DNA from: Methanoculleus sp.
GTDB taxonomy: Archaea; Halobacteriota; Methanomicrobia; Methanomicrobiales; Methanomicrobiaceae
DNA: 58,817 nt
Direction of reading: 5' to 3'
Assembly: GCA_011048835.1 (NCBI GenBank)
Contig: DSDF01000089.1
Coordinates: forward strand, 1 to 58,817
Numbering within the stretch: the first letter of the stretch is position 1; every line of letters begins with the position of its first letter. Under the pieces are notes generated by a model. The model saw only the letters and a program-made list of their open reading frames with translations, ran no database searches and had not been told where the DNA came from. A program made the position numbers and the translations under genes. Positions 43,808 to 51,665 of the stretch are shown piece by piece.

Positions 43808-44594
43808 CGCTCTGGTGTGTGGGGCAGAAATAGGTCCTGCGCCCGGATATGGTAATCGTTTCCAGCGGCGTGCCGTCCAGGGGGCAGACGCCGCCCTCGT
43901 GGCGATGGGGAAGGAGATAGGACCCGGGGAAGTCCTCACACCGCCTTTTTGCGGCAATCGCCGTGTGCAGGACGTCTCCCATCACCGCATGCAGCGTCCC
44001 CAGCGTCTCCTCGTCCAGGGTGTTCACCGGCGTTTTCGGGTGCACCCCCGCCCGGAAGAGGATCTCGTCTGCATAGATATTCCCGATGCCGGCAAGAACC
44101 TTCTGGTTCATGAGGGTCGCCTTCGCACCCCCCCGCCGCTCGCCGAGCCTTACTGCGAACTCCTCCCGGCCGATGGAGAGGGCGTCGGGCCCGAGCCCCT
44201 TCGCCTCCGCAAACGCCTCCGGGCTCATCGCCAGTGCCACGTGCCCGAACTTCCGCTGGTTGACGAACGCCAGAAAATAGCCGTTTTCGAACCCGATGAG
44301 GAAGCGGTCGTGCTTCGGGTCGTCCCCGATATCCTTGAAGTAGGAAAGCCTGCCCGTCATCCCGAAGTGCATGACCAGCCACCCCCCTTCGCCCCCCTCG
44401 ATAGCCGCAAACACGTACTTGCCGTGCCGCCTCGCGGACTGAAACGCACGGCCCGCGAGCACCGATCGCAGCCGTCGCTCGGTGACCCCCTCGAGGATAC
44501 GCGGGGCCCTGACCTCGACCCTCGCGATCGTCTTGTGCAGCGCGGTGGCGGTCAGGTAGATCCGGTAATATTCAACATCGGGCAATTCGGGCAT
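43794..44594 (-). CDS. mutM: Formamidopyrimidine-DNA glycosylase (Fpg/MutM family) with altered zinc finger
   Basis: A 266-aa Fpg-family protein with the catalytic N-terminus PELPDVEYY (Pro and Glu in place after Met removal), LVMHFGMTGRL and LMNQKVLAGIGNIYADE. It removes oxidised purines from DNA. The C-terminal finger is unusual: the usual four Cys read C237, D240, C257 and H260 (CPLDG ... FCPTHQ), so two ligands are replaced by Asp and His. Fpg is uncommon in archaea, and transfer from bacteria is likely. GGTGATT precedes the ATG. Confidence 0.9.
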   Translation of the reverse strand: MPELPDVEYYRIYLTATALHKTIARVEVRAPRILEGVTERRLRSVLAGRAFQSARRHGKYVFAAIEGGEGGWLVMHFGMTGRLSYFKDIGDDPKHDRFLIGFENGYFLAFVNQRKFGHVALAMSPEAFAEAKGLGPDALSIGREEFAVRLGERRGGAKATLMNQKVLAGIGNIYADEILFRAGVHPKTPVNTLDEETLGTLHAVMGDVLHTAIAAKRRCEDFPGSYLLPHRHEGGVCPLDGTPLETITISGRRTYFCPTHQSDERE

Positions 44595-44803
44595 GGAATC
44601 ACCGGTGTCTTCTTATGCCGTGCTTTGATGATGGCTTGTGCGCCGTGGCGGTGCCCGGCCCCGATGCGCGGATGGTGGGTGCACCAGGTGTGGATGCACC
44701 CGACCGCGCCTCCCAAAAAAGTATGCTGGATTAAATTGTTCGTGGTTTTGGCATTGTTCTGTGGGCTGTGGAGCCTGCACTCTTCGCTTCGTACCCCCTA
44801 TTT

Positions 44804-44824
44804 CGGAGTCAAAAAAGGACTCCG
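44804..44824. repeat. Stem-loop with 7-bp arms and A-rich loop upstream of mutM
   Basis: CGGAGTC and GACTCCG are perfect arms around AAAAAAG. The gap 44595-44896 (302 bases) holds no credible gene. A minus-strand TATA-like box (TTATATG, about 44848-44855) would start a message at about this hairpin, 230 bases before mutM. Alternatively the minus-strand T-run ends the upstream 174-aa gene. Confidence 0.5.
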
Positions 44825-44896
44825 GGGAGGGAAATATCATTCCCGGCATATAATGGTTTGCCACTCGCTTGCCGGATCCACCCGCCCCGGCGGGGA

Positions 44897-45421
44897 TCAC
44901 CGGAACGCTTCCAGCGTCTGCTGCCCGGGCATGAGGTCCTCCCCGACCATCCGGCCCCGGAGGGTGTTTCGCTTCGAGCGGTAGAGGCGGGTGCCGTAGT
45001 AGGCCCGGTCGGCCTCCTGGAAGACCTGCAGCAGCACCGGGTCGGCTTCCATCGCCAGCAGGAGCACCGTCGTCCCCTCCTCGTGGGCCCTGTCCCGGCA
45101 GGCGAACACGAACCGCTCCACAAAGGCCGGGCCGTCCCCGAACAGGGCGGGGTCATGCTCGATGCAGAGGCAGGCGCGGTCCGCCTCCTCGATCAAGGCG
45201 AGCAGGTGGCGGCCGTCCTTTGCATGCCGGAAGGTGGCCTGGTGGTGCACCGAAATCAGCCGGGAGAAAATCCCCACCTCCTCCCCGGCAAGGTAGCGGA
45301 CCGGCGGCGTGTTCCTGCGGAATGCCAGCGTCGCCGCAGCGAGGATCTGGTCCAGCGGGGCGATGAGCAGGGTGAAGGAGGCCCGTTCGGTGATGTAGGC
45401 GAAAGGAATGGACGCGTGCAT
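44897..45421 (-). CDS. Unrecognised 174-aa protein
   Basis: I do not recognise this 174-aa protein. It is soluble, starts MHASIPFAYITERASFTLLI and alternates hydrophobic strands with charged helices (LLALIEEADRACLCIEHDP, EEGTTVLLLAMEADPVLL), which suggests a RecA-like alpha/beta fold without a P-loop. Third-position GC content supports coding. No partner is evident: mutM follows about 300 bases downstream after a stem-loop, and LigD-type phosphoesterase lies upstream on the other strand. Confidence 0.65.
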   Translation of the reverse strand: MHASIPFAYITERASFTLLIAPLDQILAAATLAFRRNTPPVRYLAGEEVGIFSRLISVHHQATFRHAKDGRHLLALIEEADRACLCIEHDPALFGDGPAFVERFVFACRDRAHEEGTTVLLLAMEADPVLLQVFQEADRAYYGTRLYRSKRNTLRGRMVGEDLMPGQQTLEAFR

Positions 45422-45647
45422 GGGAGGGGAAGGTGGGCAGGTGGGGAGAAAAGCGTGGTGAGTGTGGGGGGCGTAAGTGAAGGGCCGGTCCCGCCCTCCC
45501 GCACAACCCTTATGAGAGATCGCTCCTCAATCGCAGTCTGGTATCCCCGCGCCTCGCACCCCCCCGAAGTGATTGCACCGCTTCCCCGGTTTCACCGATG
45601 TGGGGGAATGGAGGCAGGAAAGGGGGACGAAGAGAGGGAGCCCAGCC

Positions 45648-46244
45648 ATGACAAAACATCTCAAAGAATACGCAAAAAAGCGGGACTTTGCACAGACGCC
45701 CGAGCCGGGGGATGAAGAGGCCGGTGCACGATCCGGCGGCACCCCGGTCTTCGTCATCCAGAAGCACAAAGCCAGCACGCTTCATTACGATTTCAGGCTC
45801 GAGGTGGGGGGCGTGCTCACATCGTGGGCGGTCCCGAAGGGGCCCTCGCTGGATTCCCGGCACAAACGGCTCGCCGTGCCCACCGAGGACCACCCGCTCG
45901 CCTACGCTGATTTCGAGGGGGTTATCCCCGAAGGCGAGTACGGCGCCGGAACGGTGATCGTCTGGGACCGGGGAACGTACCGGAACCTGCGTGCGGAGAA
46001 AGAGGACGACGGCGCGTCCATGGAGGAGGCCCTTGAGGAGGGGAAGGTGGAGGTCTGGCTGGAAGGCGAGAAGGTGCGGGGCGGGTTCGCCCTCATCAGG
46101 ACCGGCACGGGCGAGGACGCCCGTTGGCTGCTCATCAAGCTGCGCGACGGGGAGGCCGACGCCCGCCGCGATCCGGTGACGACAGAACCCGATTCGGTGC
46201 TCTCCGGCCGGAGCATCGAGGCGGTGCAGGAAGAGGAGGGCTGA
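45648..46244 (+). CDS. Stand-alone LigD-type DNA 3'-phosphoesterase
   Basis: A 198-aa protein equal to the phosphoesterase domain of bacterial ligase D. The signature reads VIQKHKASTLHYDFRLEVGG, then SWAVPKGPS and FEGVIPEGEYGAGTV, with the active-site His and Asp in the first segment. It heals 3' ends by removing phosphates or ribonucleotides. No ligase, polymerase or Ku gene is near. I start at MTKHLKEYAKKRDF (45648); the longer frame adds 25 residues with no family match. The last 30 residues are acidic. Confidence 0.9.
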   Translation: MTKHLKEYAKKRDFAQTPEPGDEEAGARSGGTPVFVIQKHKASTLHYDFRLEVGGVLTSWAVPKGPSLDSRHKRLAVPTEDHPLAYADFEGVIPEGEYGAGTVIVWDRGTYRNLRAEKEDDGASMEEALEEGKVEVWLEGEKVRGGFALIRTGTGEDARWLLIKLRDGEADARRDPVTTEPDSVLSGRSIEAVQEEEG

Positions 46245-46327
46245 AACGGTACCGGAAGGAGGGGAGGCCCGGGGTGATGGAGGAAGCAGAGGGACGACGC
46301 GAGGATCCTTTGCCGGGGTGAGATGAG

Positions 46328-47026
46328 ATGCATATCACCATTCTCGGGACTCGCGGCGAGATCGAACAGTCCGCACCCTCCCACGCGAAGCATTCGGGAG
46401 TGCTCGTCGACGAGACCCTCCTCTTCGACCTGGGGGAGCGCGACTACCTCGACCTCGGGGCCAAGATCGCCTTCATCACCCACCTCCACCCGGACCACGC
46501 GTTCTTTGTCACCGATCCCGCTGCAATCGACATCCCCCTCTACGCCCCGGAGGAGGCCGACGGCGATGTTCAGATCACGGTGATCGAGGAACCGGTCACC
46601 CTCGGCCCCTACACGGTCACGCCGATTCCCACCCACCACAGCGTCAAGGTACAGTCAACCGCCTACTGCATCGAGAAGGGAGAGGAAAAGGTACTCTACA
46701 CCGGCGATATGATCTGGATCAACAAGGAGTACCACCACCTCCTCGAGGGCTGCCGGCTGGTGATCACGGACGGGAGTCTGGTGCGCAAAGGGGGCAGGGT
46801 GATGCGGGATACGGAGACCGGCAAGATCTACGGCCACGCAGGCATCCATGACCTGATCGACCTCTTCGCCCCCTTTACCGAGCATATCCTGTTTTTGCAT
46901 TTCGGAAGCTGGTTTTTCAAGGACGTGGAGGCATCGGCCGAACGCCTGCGGGCCCTCGGGGAGGCAAAGGGCGTCTCCGTCATCGTCGGCCGCGACGGGA
47001 TGGCAATCGAGACCGGGTCGCTGTGA
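46328..47026 (+). CDS. MBL-fold metallohydrolase
   Basis: A 232-aa metallo-beta-lactamase-fold protein. The metal-binding motif is HLHPDH near residue 59. Further ligands are probably PTHHSVKV, YTGDMIW and FLHFGSW. GGTGA lies eight bases before the ATG. The nearest functional types would be RNase Z-like or phosphodiesterase-like enzymes, but I cannot assign a substrate. It stands after the 3'-phosphoesterase and could be co-transcribed with it (83-base gap). Confidence 0.85.
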   Translation: MHITILGTRGEIEQSAPSHAKHSGVLVDETLLFDLGERDYLDLGAKIAFITHLHPDHAFFVTDPAAIDIPLYAPEEADGDVQITVIEEPVTLGPYTVTPIPTHHSVKVQSTAYCIEKGEEKVLYTGDMIWINKEYHHLLEGCRLVITDGSLVRKGGRVMRDTETGKIYGHAGIHDLIDLFAPFTEHILFLHFGSWFFKDVEASAERLRALGEAKGVSVIVGRDGMAIETGSL

Positions 47027-47083
47027 TCCGTGATCTTTGCCGAGGAGATCTTTGTCATTCCTCTCTCCCGGGCCGGTGCGGAC

Positions 47084-47608
47084 TCACTCCACGATGAAAT
47101 CCCCTGTCATCTGTTGCGGGTGAACGTCGCAGCGGAAGAAGTATATACCGGGCTCCCCGGGCGCAGTGAAGGTGTAGGTCATCTGCGCCGGGCCGGAGAA
47201 GATCTCTCCCACGAAGACGGGATTGTCTGCAGACACGGTCTCGTAGACGGCGAGGTTGTGGGGCACCGAGTCCCGGTTGTCGAAGCTCACCGTCACCTCC
47301 GCTCCCGAAGGCACCGTGAGGGTGCCGGTATCGAATGCGACGTTCTCGGCGACGAGATCGATGGTCACGCTCTGGCCTCCACCATTCGTGGGGGAGGGCG
47401 TCGCGGTCTCAGTCACCGGTGCAGAGGTTTCTGTCGGGGCCGGTGTGTCCGTCACCGCCACGGTCGGGGACGCGGTCGCCGGTGCCGCCGTCATCGTCGG
47501 GGAAGCAGCGGGCGTGGTGAGGTTGCCTTCGGGAGAAGCGCACCCCGCGACGAGCATGCAGGCGCCCGTTGCGAGGAGTGCCATGAGAAGAATGCCTCTC
47601 GGTCTCAT
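47084..47608 (-). CDS. Cupredoxin (type 1 copper) lipoprotein
   Basis: A 174-aa lipoprotein. MRPRGILLMALLATGACMLV is the signal peptide, ending in a lipobox VAGC. A Thr/Pro/Ala-rich linker follows (about residues 30-80), then a cupredoxin domain with copper ligands in VPHNLAVY (His), FFRCDVHPQQM (Cys, His, Met). It would sit on the outer face of the membrane and carry electrons or copper. I start at 47608 because a TATA box lies about 27 bases before it. Copper electron carriers are unusual in strict anaerobes. Confidence 0.88.
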   Translation of the reverse strand: MRPRGILLMALLATGACMLVAGCASPEGNLTTPAASPTMTAAPATASPTVAVTDTPAPTETSAPVTETATPSPTNGGGQSVTIDLVAENVAFDTGTLTVPSGAEVTVSFDNRDSVPHNLAVYETVSADNPVFVGEIFSGPAQMTYTFTAPGEPGIYFFRCDVHPQQMTGDFIVE

Positions 47609-47631
47609 GCAGAGACCCGGTACCTGCATAG

Positions 47632-47638
47632 TATATAG
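47632..47638 (-). promoter_or_regulatory. TATA box of the cupredoxin gene, leaderless message predicted
   Basis: CTATATA on the minus strand is centred about 27 bases before the ATG at 47608, so transcription should start at or one base before the start codon. The region 47641-47913 holds no other gene, only the pgk promoter region (TTTTTATG near 47820). Confidence 0.5.
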
Positions 47639-47913
47639 CAATTACGCGGATCTCCCCTCGTACCGGTGCCGCGAACACGCCTCCCTTTTCGATCGCCTGG
47701 CATACGAAAATGCGCCCGCCTTCGCAGCTACCGATCCGGCATGAGGTGCCCGCCCGGGAGCCTTGCAGGATCTTCCCGTGACTGAAGAACGGTTGTATGA
47801 GGGAGGGGTGATCGATACCCTTTTTATGCTCCTCGCACATTGCATCGACGCGCGCTCCCGTATCCCGCATCCTGCCGCCGGGAGACGGAGACCAATGCCG
47901 GGAATGATGAACC

Positions 47914-49104
47914 ATGCGGAAAAAAACCATCCACGATATCGATGTGCGCTCGAGACGGGTGCTGGTCCGGGTCGATTATAATGTGCCGCTGGATGGCGGC
48001 GGCGCCATTGCCGACGATACCCGGATACGGGCGACCCTGCCGACGATACGCTACCTGCAGGAGCAGGGCGCACGGATACTGCTCTGCTCCCACCTCGGCC
48101 GCCCCGGCGGCAGGGTGGCAGAAGACCTGCGGCTTGCGCCGGTCGCCCGGCGCCTCGCCGAACTGCTCGATCACCCGGTGCGAGCGCTCACCGACTGCAT
48201 CGGGCCCGAGGTGGAGGACGCGGCCCTGGAGATGGAGAAAGGAGAGATCGTCCTGCTGGAGAACCTTCGGTTTCACCCCGAAGAGAAGGCAAACGATCCG
48301 GCATTCGCCCAGCAGCTCGCGCGTCCCGCGGAGATCTTCGTCAACGACGCCTTCGGCGCCTGCCACCGGGCGCATGCCTCGGTGGTGGGCGTCCCGCGGC
48401 ACCTGCCGGCGGTTGCGGGCATGCTACTGCACAGGGAGATCGACGTCTTTGCACGCGTGCTGCAGGATCCCGGGAGGCCGTTTGCCATGGTGAGCGGCGG
48501 CGCCAAGGTGAGCGATAAGCTCGGTGTCCTCGACAACATCATCACCACCGTGGACGTGCTGCTCATCGGGGGCGGCATGGCAGCCACCTTCCTCACATCC
48601 CGAGGATGCGCCGTCGGGGCCTCGGCAGTCGAAGACGGCCAGCTGGATTGGGTGCGCCACCTCGAAGCAAAGGCACAATCGCGGTCCGTGAAGCTCCTGC
48701 TGCCCCGCGACGTGGTGATCGCGGAATCGCTGGACGCTGACGCACCCACCCGGACCGTGCCGGTCTCCGAGATCCCGGACGGCTGGACTATCGCGGACAT
48801 CGGGCCGGCGGCAAGAGAGGACTTCGCCCGGGAGATCGCCCGCTGCCGGACGGTCATCTGGAACGGCCCGATGGGCGTCTTCGAGCACCCGCAGTTTGCC
48901 GCGGGCACGCGCCGGATCGCCGCTGCACTGGCATCGCTCGACGGCACGGCGGTGGTCGGCGGCGGGTCGACCGCGGAGGCGGTGGCGGCGTTCGGGTGTG
49001 CCGACCGGATGAGCCACGTCTCCACGGGCGGCGGGGCCACGCTCACCCTGCTGGCGGGGCAACCGCTTCCCGGCGTGGAGGCCCTCCTGGATGCGGAGGG
49101 GTGA
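47914..49104 (+). CDS. pgk: Phosphoglycerate kinase
   Basis: A 396-aa phosphoglycerate kinase, interconverting 1,3-bisphosphoglycerate and 3-phosphoglycerate. Signatures: RVLVRVDYNVPLDGGG near the N-terminus, CSHLGRPGG, GGAKVSDKLGVLDN and the ATP-binding WNGPMGVFEHPQF and GGGSTAEAVAAFG. Start MRKKTIHDIDVRSR. In methanogens it serves mainly gluconeogenesis. It stands alone. The gap after it, 49105-49172, shows nothing. Confidence 0.96.
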   Translation: MRKKTIHDIDVRSRRVLVRVDYNVPLDGGGAIADDTRIRATLPTIRYLQEQGARILLCSHLGRPGGRVAEDLRLAPVARRLAELLDHPVRALTDCIGPEVEDAALEMEKGEIVLLENLRFHPEEKANDPAFAQQLARPAEIFVNDAFGACHRAHASVVGVPRHLPAVAGMLLHREIDVFARVLQDPGRPFAMVSGGAKVSDKLGVLDNIITTVDVLLIGGGMAATFLTSRGCAVGASAVEDGQLDWVRHLEAKAQSRSVKLLLPRDVVIAESLDADAPTRTVPVSEIPDGWTIADIGPAAREDFAREIARCRTVIWNGPMGVFEHPQFAAGTRRIAAALASLDGTAVVGGGSTAEAVAAFGCADRMSHVSTGGGATLTLLAGQPLPGVEALLDAEG

Positions 49105-49172
49105 GGGGCGGGATCTGCCTCCCGCCAACGCCCGGAGAGACAGAATGAAGAGGGGGGCGTGCCCGGCCCCGT

Positions 49173-50465
49173 TCACCGGTACTTCTGTACAGCATCGGAG
49201 AGGTTGAACTCGGGCTCGAATGCACCGAACAGGTCGAGCTCCTGCTCGATGCTCCGGGTGAGCAGGAAATTGCGCCGCACCGATTCCTTCGCCTCCCGGC
49301 CCATCCGGTCGCGAAGGTCGGGGTCGCGGATCAACTGCACGATCCGGTCGGCCGTCTCTTCCACCGACGAGACCAGAAACCCGTTCTCCCCGTCACGGAT
49401 CTGGTGGCGGATGCCCCCCGCATCGCCCCCGATGACCGGGGTCCCCTTCCACATCGCCTCCGCAACCGTCAGCCCGAAGCCTTCCCGGATCGATTTCTGC
49501 ACCACGACCGCCGCCCGGCGCTGCAGGGCATTGACCAGCGCGCTGTCCTGCCTGCTGATAATGATGACGCGGTCGTTGCGGTTCTTCAAAAGCGAGCGGT
49601 ACACCACGGACCCCTCCGGATCGTCGGTCGCCACATTGCCCAGCAAAACAAGCCTGCAGTCCACCTCCTTTTGGGCGCGCTTGAAGGCCTCGATGACGCC
49701 TTCAGGGTCTTTCCAGCGGTCGAAGCGGGAGATCTGGACCACGAGCGGGAGATCGGTGGGAATGTCATAGTGCTCGAGGCGCTCCTCGATCTCGTCCTCG
49801 GTCAGCTCCTTATTGGTGATGGTGAAGGGGTCGATGCTCGGCATGAAGAAGAGCTGCGGGACGTCCAGGTCCTGCCGGTATTCCCTGCAGCTCAGCACCA
49901 CGGCGTCGTACCGGCGGATGTAGGGGAGGAGGGCGTTCCAGACCTCGCGGTTCGGCCGGCTCAGGTCGATATGGCACCGCCAGATCCAGGGGGCCTCTTT
50001 GCGGTAGTGCGTGACCAGGGGAAGGGGCTGCGGATCGTGCACCATGACGATATCGTGGTCGACATGGTTGCGCAGCGCGTTCTCGCACACGACCTGGCGA
50101 TAGAGATCCATCTTCCGGTCCGTGAGGTGGATCTCTTCGCCCTGCAGCGCGTTGTGGAACTTCTTGGTGACGCTGAAGAAGTCGGGGGGGCCGTGCACCA
50201 CCCGCCACCCCGTCCGGATGCCAAGGCTGTTGAGCAGGAGGGTCGTCGAGGAAAGGAACTGGGACACGCCGCCGCCGTAGTAGGTGGAATTGAAATTCAC
50301 CACGTGGATATCCCGGAGCTTCCGGGCCTTGTCCCGGATACGCCGGACCGTCCCGGCCCCGACATACCGCTCATAGGCTTTAATCCCGACGAGGGGCATC
50401 GCGTCCATCGTCGCTTCAGTAGCCCCGAACTCCACCCCGCCTGTTATTGTATCTCCTGCATCCAT
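49173..50465 (-). CDS. TreT-like family 4 glycosyltransferase (trehalose synthase type)
   Basis: A 430-aa GT-B glycosyltransferase close to trehalose glycosyltransferring synthase: FNSTYYGGGVSQFLSS near the N-terminus, MVHDPQPLPL, then QISRFDRWKDPEGVIEAFK and EGFGLTVAEAMWKGTPVIGG with the acidic donor-binding Glu. TreT makes trehalose from glucose and a nucleotide-glucose, and trehalose is a plausible stress solute here. The exact acceptor cannot be told. ATG 50465 has GGGGAG upstream; later ATGs (50408, 50399) are possible. Confidence 0.8.
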   Translation of the reverse strand: MDAGDTITGGVEFGATEATMDAMPLVGIKAYERYVGAGTVRRIRDKARKLRDIHVVNFNSTYYGGGVSQFLSSTTLLLNSLGIRTGWRVVHGPPDFFSVTKKFHNALQGEEIHLTDRKMDLYRQVVCENALRNHVDHDIVMVHDPQPLPLVTHYRKEAPWIWRCHIDLSRPNREVWNALLPYIRRYDAVVLSCREYRQDLDVPQLFFMPSIDPFTITNKELTEDEIEERLEHYDIPTDLPLVVQISRFDRWKDPEGVIEAFKRAQKEVDCRLVLLGNVATDDPEGSVVYRSLLKNRNDRVIIISRQDSALVNALQRRAAVVVQKSIREGFGLTVAEAMWKGTPVIGGDAGGIRHQIRDGENGFLVSSVEETADRIVQLIRDPDLRDRMGREAKESVRRNFLLTRSIEQELDLFGAFEPEFNLSDAVQKYR

Positions 50466-50657
50466 CGCCTGCTCCCCTCACTCACTGCATCGCTGCCGGA
50501 CCGCCCCTGCCCGTACCCCGGGCTCTTGCCGTCCCGCATCGCTCTACCCCGACATTCTCTGCACGCATCCTTATAGATTCCGGCAAGATGAACAGCGACG
50601 GCCGTCGCCGATACCGGGTCCGACGACCTTCCGGGCCAGGCGGCCGGGGAGACGCGA

Positions 50658-51509
50658 TCACCGGGTCCGGACCCAGAGCGACCGGCCCTGCATCTCGTCG
50701 TCGTCAAGGCGGAGATCGGTGCGGATCGGGGCGAGGATGGCGCTCAGTTCCGCATCCCGGGCCACGCCGTTGCAGGGGAGGACGACGTCCATCTCGCCGG
50801 CACTGATCATCTCCGCGACCAGCACCTGATCAGCATGGGACCCGGCTGACCCGCCCGGTGATGTGCTGGACGGGAGGAAAAGATCCTGCAGCTGCACGTA
50901 GACGCCCGGGCGGATATGCGGGAGGACATACTCGATGATCTCGGAGTACTCCCGGATCCCGGAAACCCCGTAGGTCGCCACCCGGAAGATGTCGCCCTCC
51001 TGCAGTGTTGAGAACATTGTCAGATCGAGCGGGTCGCCCCGCTGTGCCCGGGATTTTTCCTCAAACCAGCCGGACGGAAAGGCAAACGCGGGCATTGAGG
51101 TTATCTCCGTACCGAGTCGGTGGTCCTGCACCGCTCGCCGGGCGAACCGCGTCGACTCGCCCGATCCGATCTCCAGGTAATGCCCGGGATTGTTGATGCA
51201 GAGGAACCCGTACAGGGACAGAGCGTCAAGTACCGGCAGATCGCAGTTTCTCCACGAGGGAGTTTGGGATTGCGCACCCAGGCCTGCCGGATTGGTGGGA
51301 ATCCTCCGGTAGTCGTCACGGTACGCCAGCAGCAGGCGCAGCACCAGCACGTACCATTGCCGGTTCTGTTCCACGAGAGCGTCGAGCACGAGGTGCGGCT
51401 GAATGCCGCCCCGCATGAACGCTTCGGGGATGTCGTATTTGCATACCGGTCGCTGGGACGGAAACAGGCGGCGCATTCCTTCGACAATGTCACCTATCGG
51501 GTCGGGCAT
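50658..51509 (-). CDS. Putative SAM-dependent methyltransferase
   Basis: A 283-aa protein. The segment GHYLEIGSGESTRFARRAV has the look of a class I SAM-binding motif (E/DxGxGxS) and is followed by YVQLQDLFLPSS near the C-terminus. The first 110 residues are helical and unrecognised. I start at MPDPIGDIVEGMRRLFPSQ (51509), with GGAGG five bases upstream; an upstream GTG adds four residues. Substrate is unknown. It is flanked by the glycosyltransferase (192-base gap without a gene), so surface-sugar methylation is possible. Confidence 0.55.
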   Translation of the reverse strand: MPDPIGDIVEGMRRLFPSQRPVCKYDIPEAFMRGGIQPHLVLDALVEQNRQWYVLVLRLLLAYRDDYRRIPTNPAGLGAQSQTPSWRNCDLPVLDALSLYGFLCINNPGHYLEIGSGESTRFARRAVQDHRLGTEITSMPAFAFPSGWFEEKSRAQRGDPLDLTMFSTLQEGDIFRVATYGVSGIREYSEIIEYVLPHIRPGVYVQLQDLFLPSSTSPGGSAGSHADQVLVAEMISAGEMDVVLPCNGVARDAELSAILAPIRTDLRLDDDEMQGRSLWVRTR

Positions 51510-51665
51510 CGACACCTCCACCCTGTCCTCCAGGATCCACCGGAGGGATTACATGACCATGGGTGTGCGGCCATAAAAGGCTGTGGATATCCGTCGGGTT
51601 TCCCCGGCAATCCGGCACCGGACAAGCATTAAGTACTATCCGCCCTTCAGAGGTGCATTACGGCA

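Noticed and set aside
44613-44900. 95-codon minus-strand frame in the gap before mutM
   Set aside because: Pro-, His- and Arg-rich sequence without pattern, covering T-runs and a hairpin; no ribosome-binding site.
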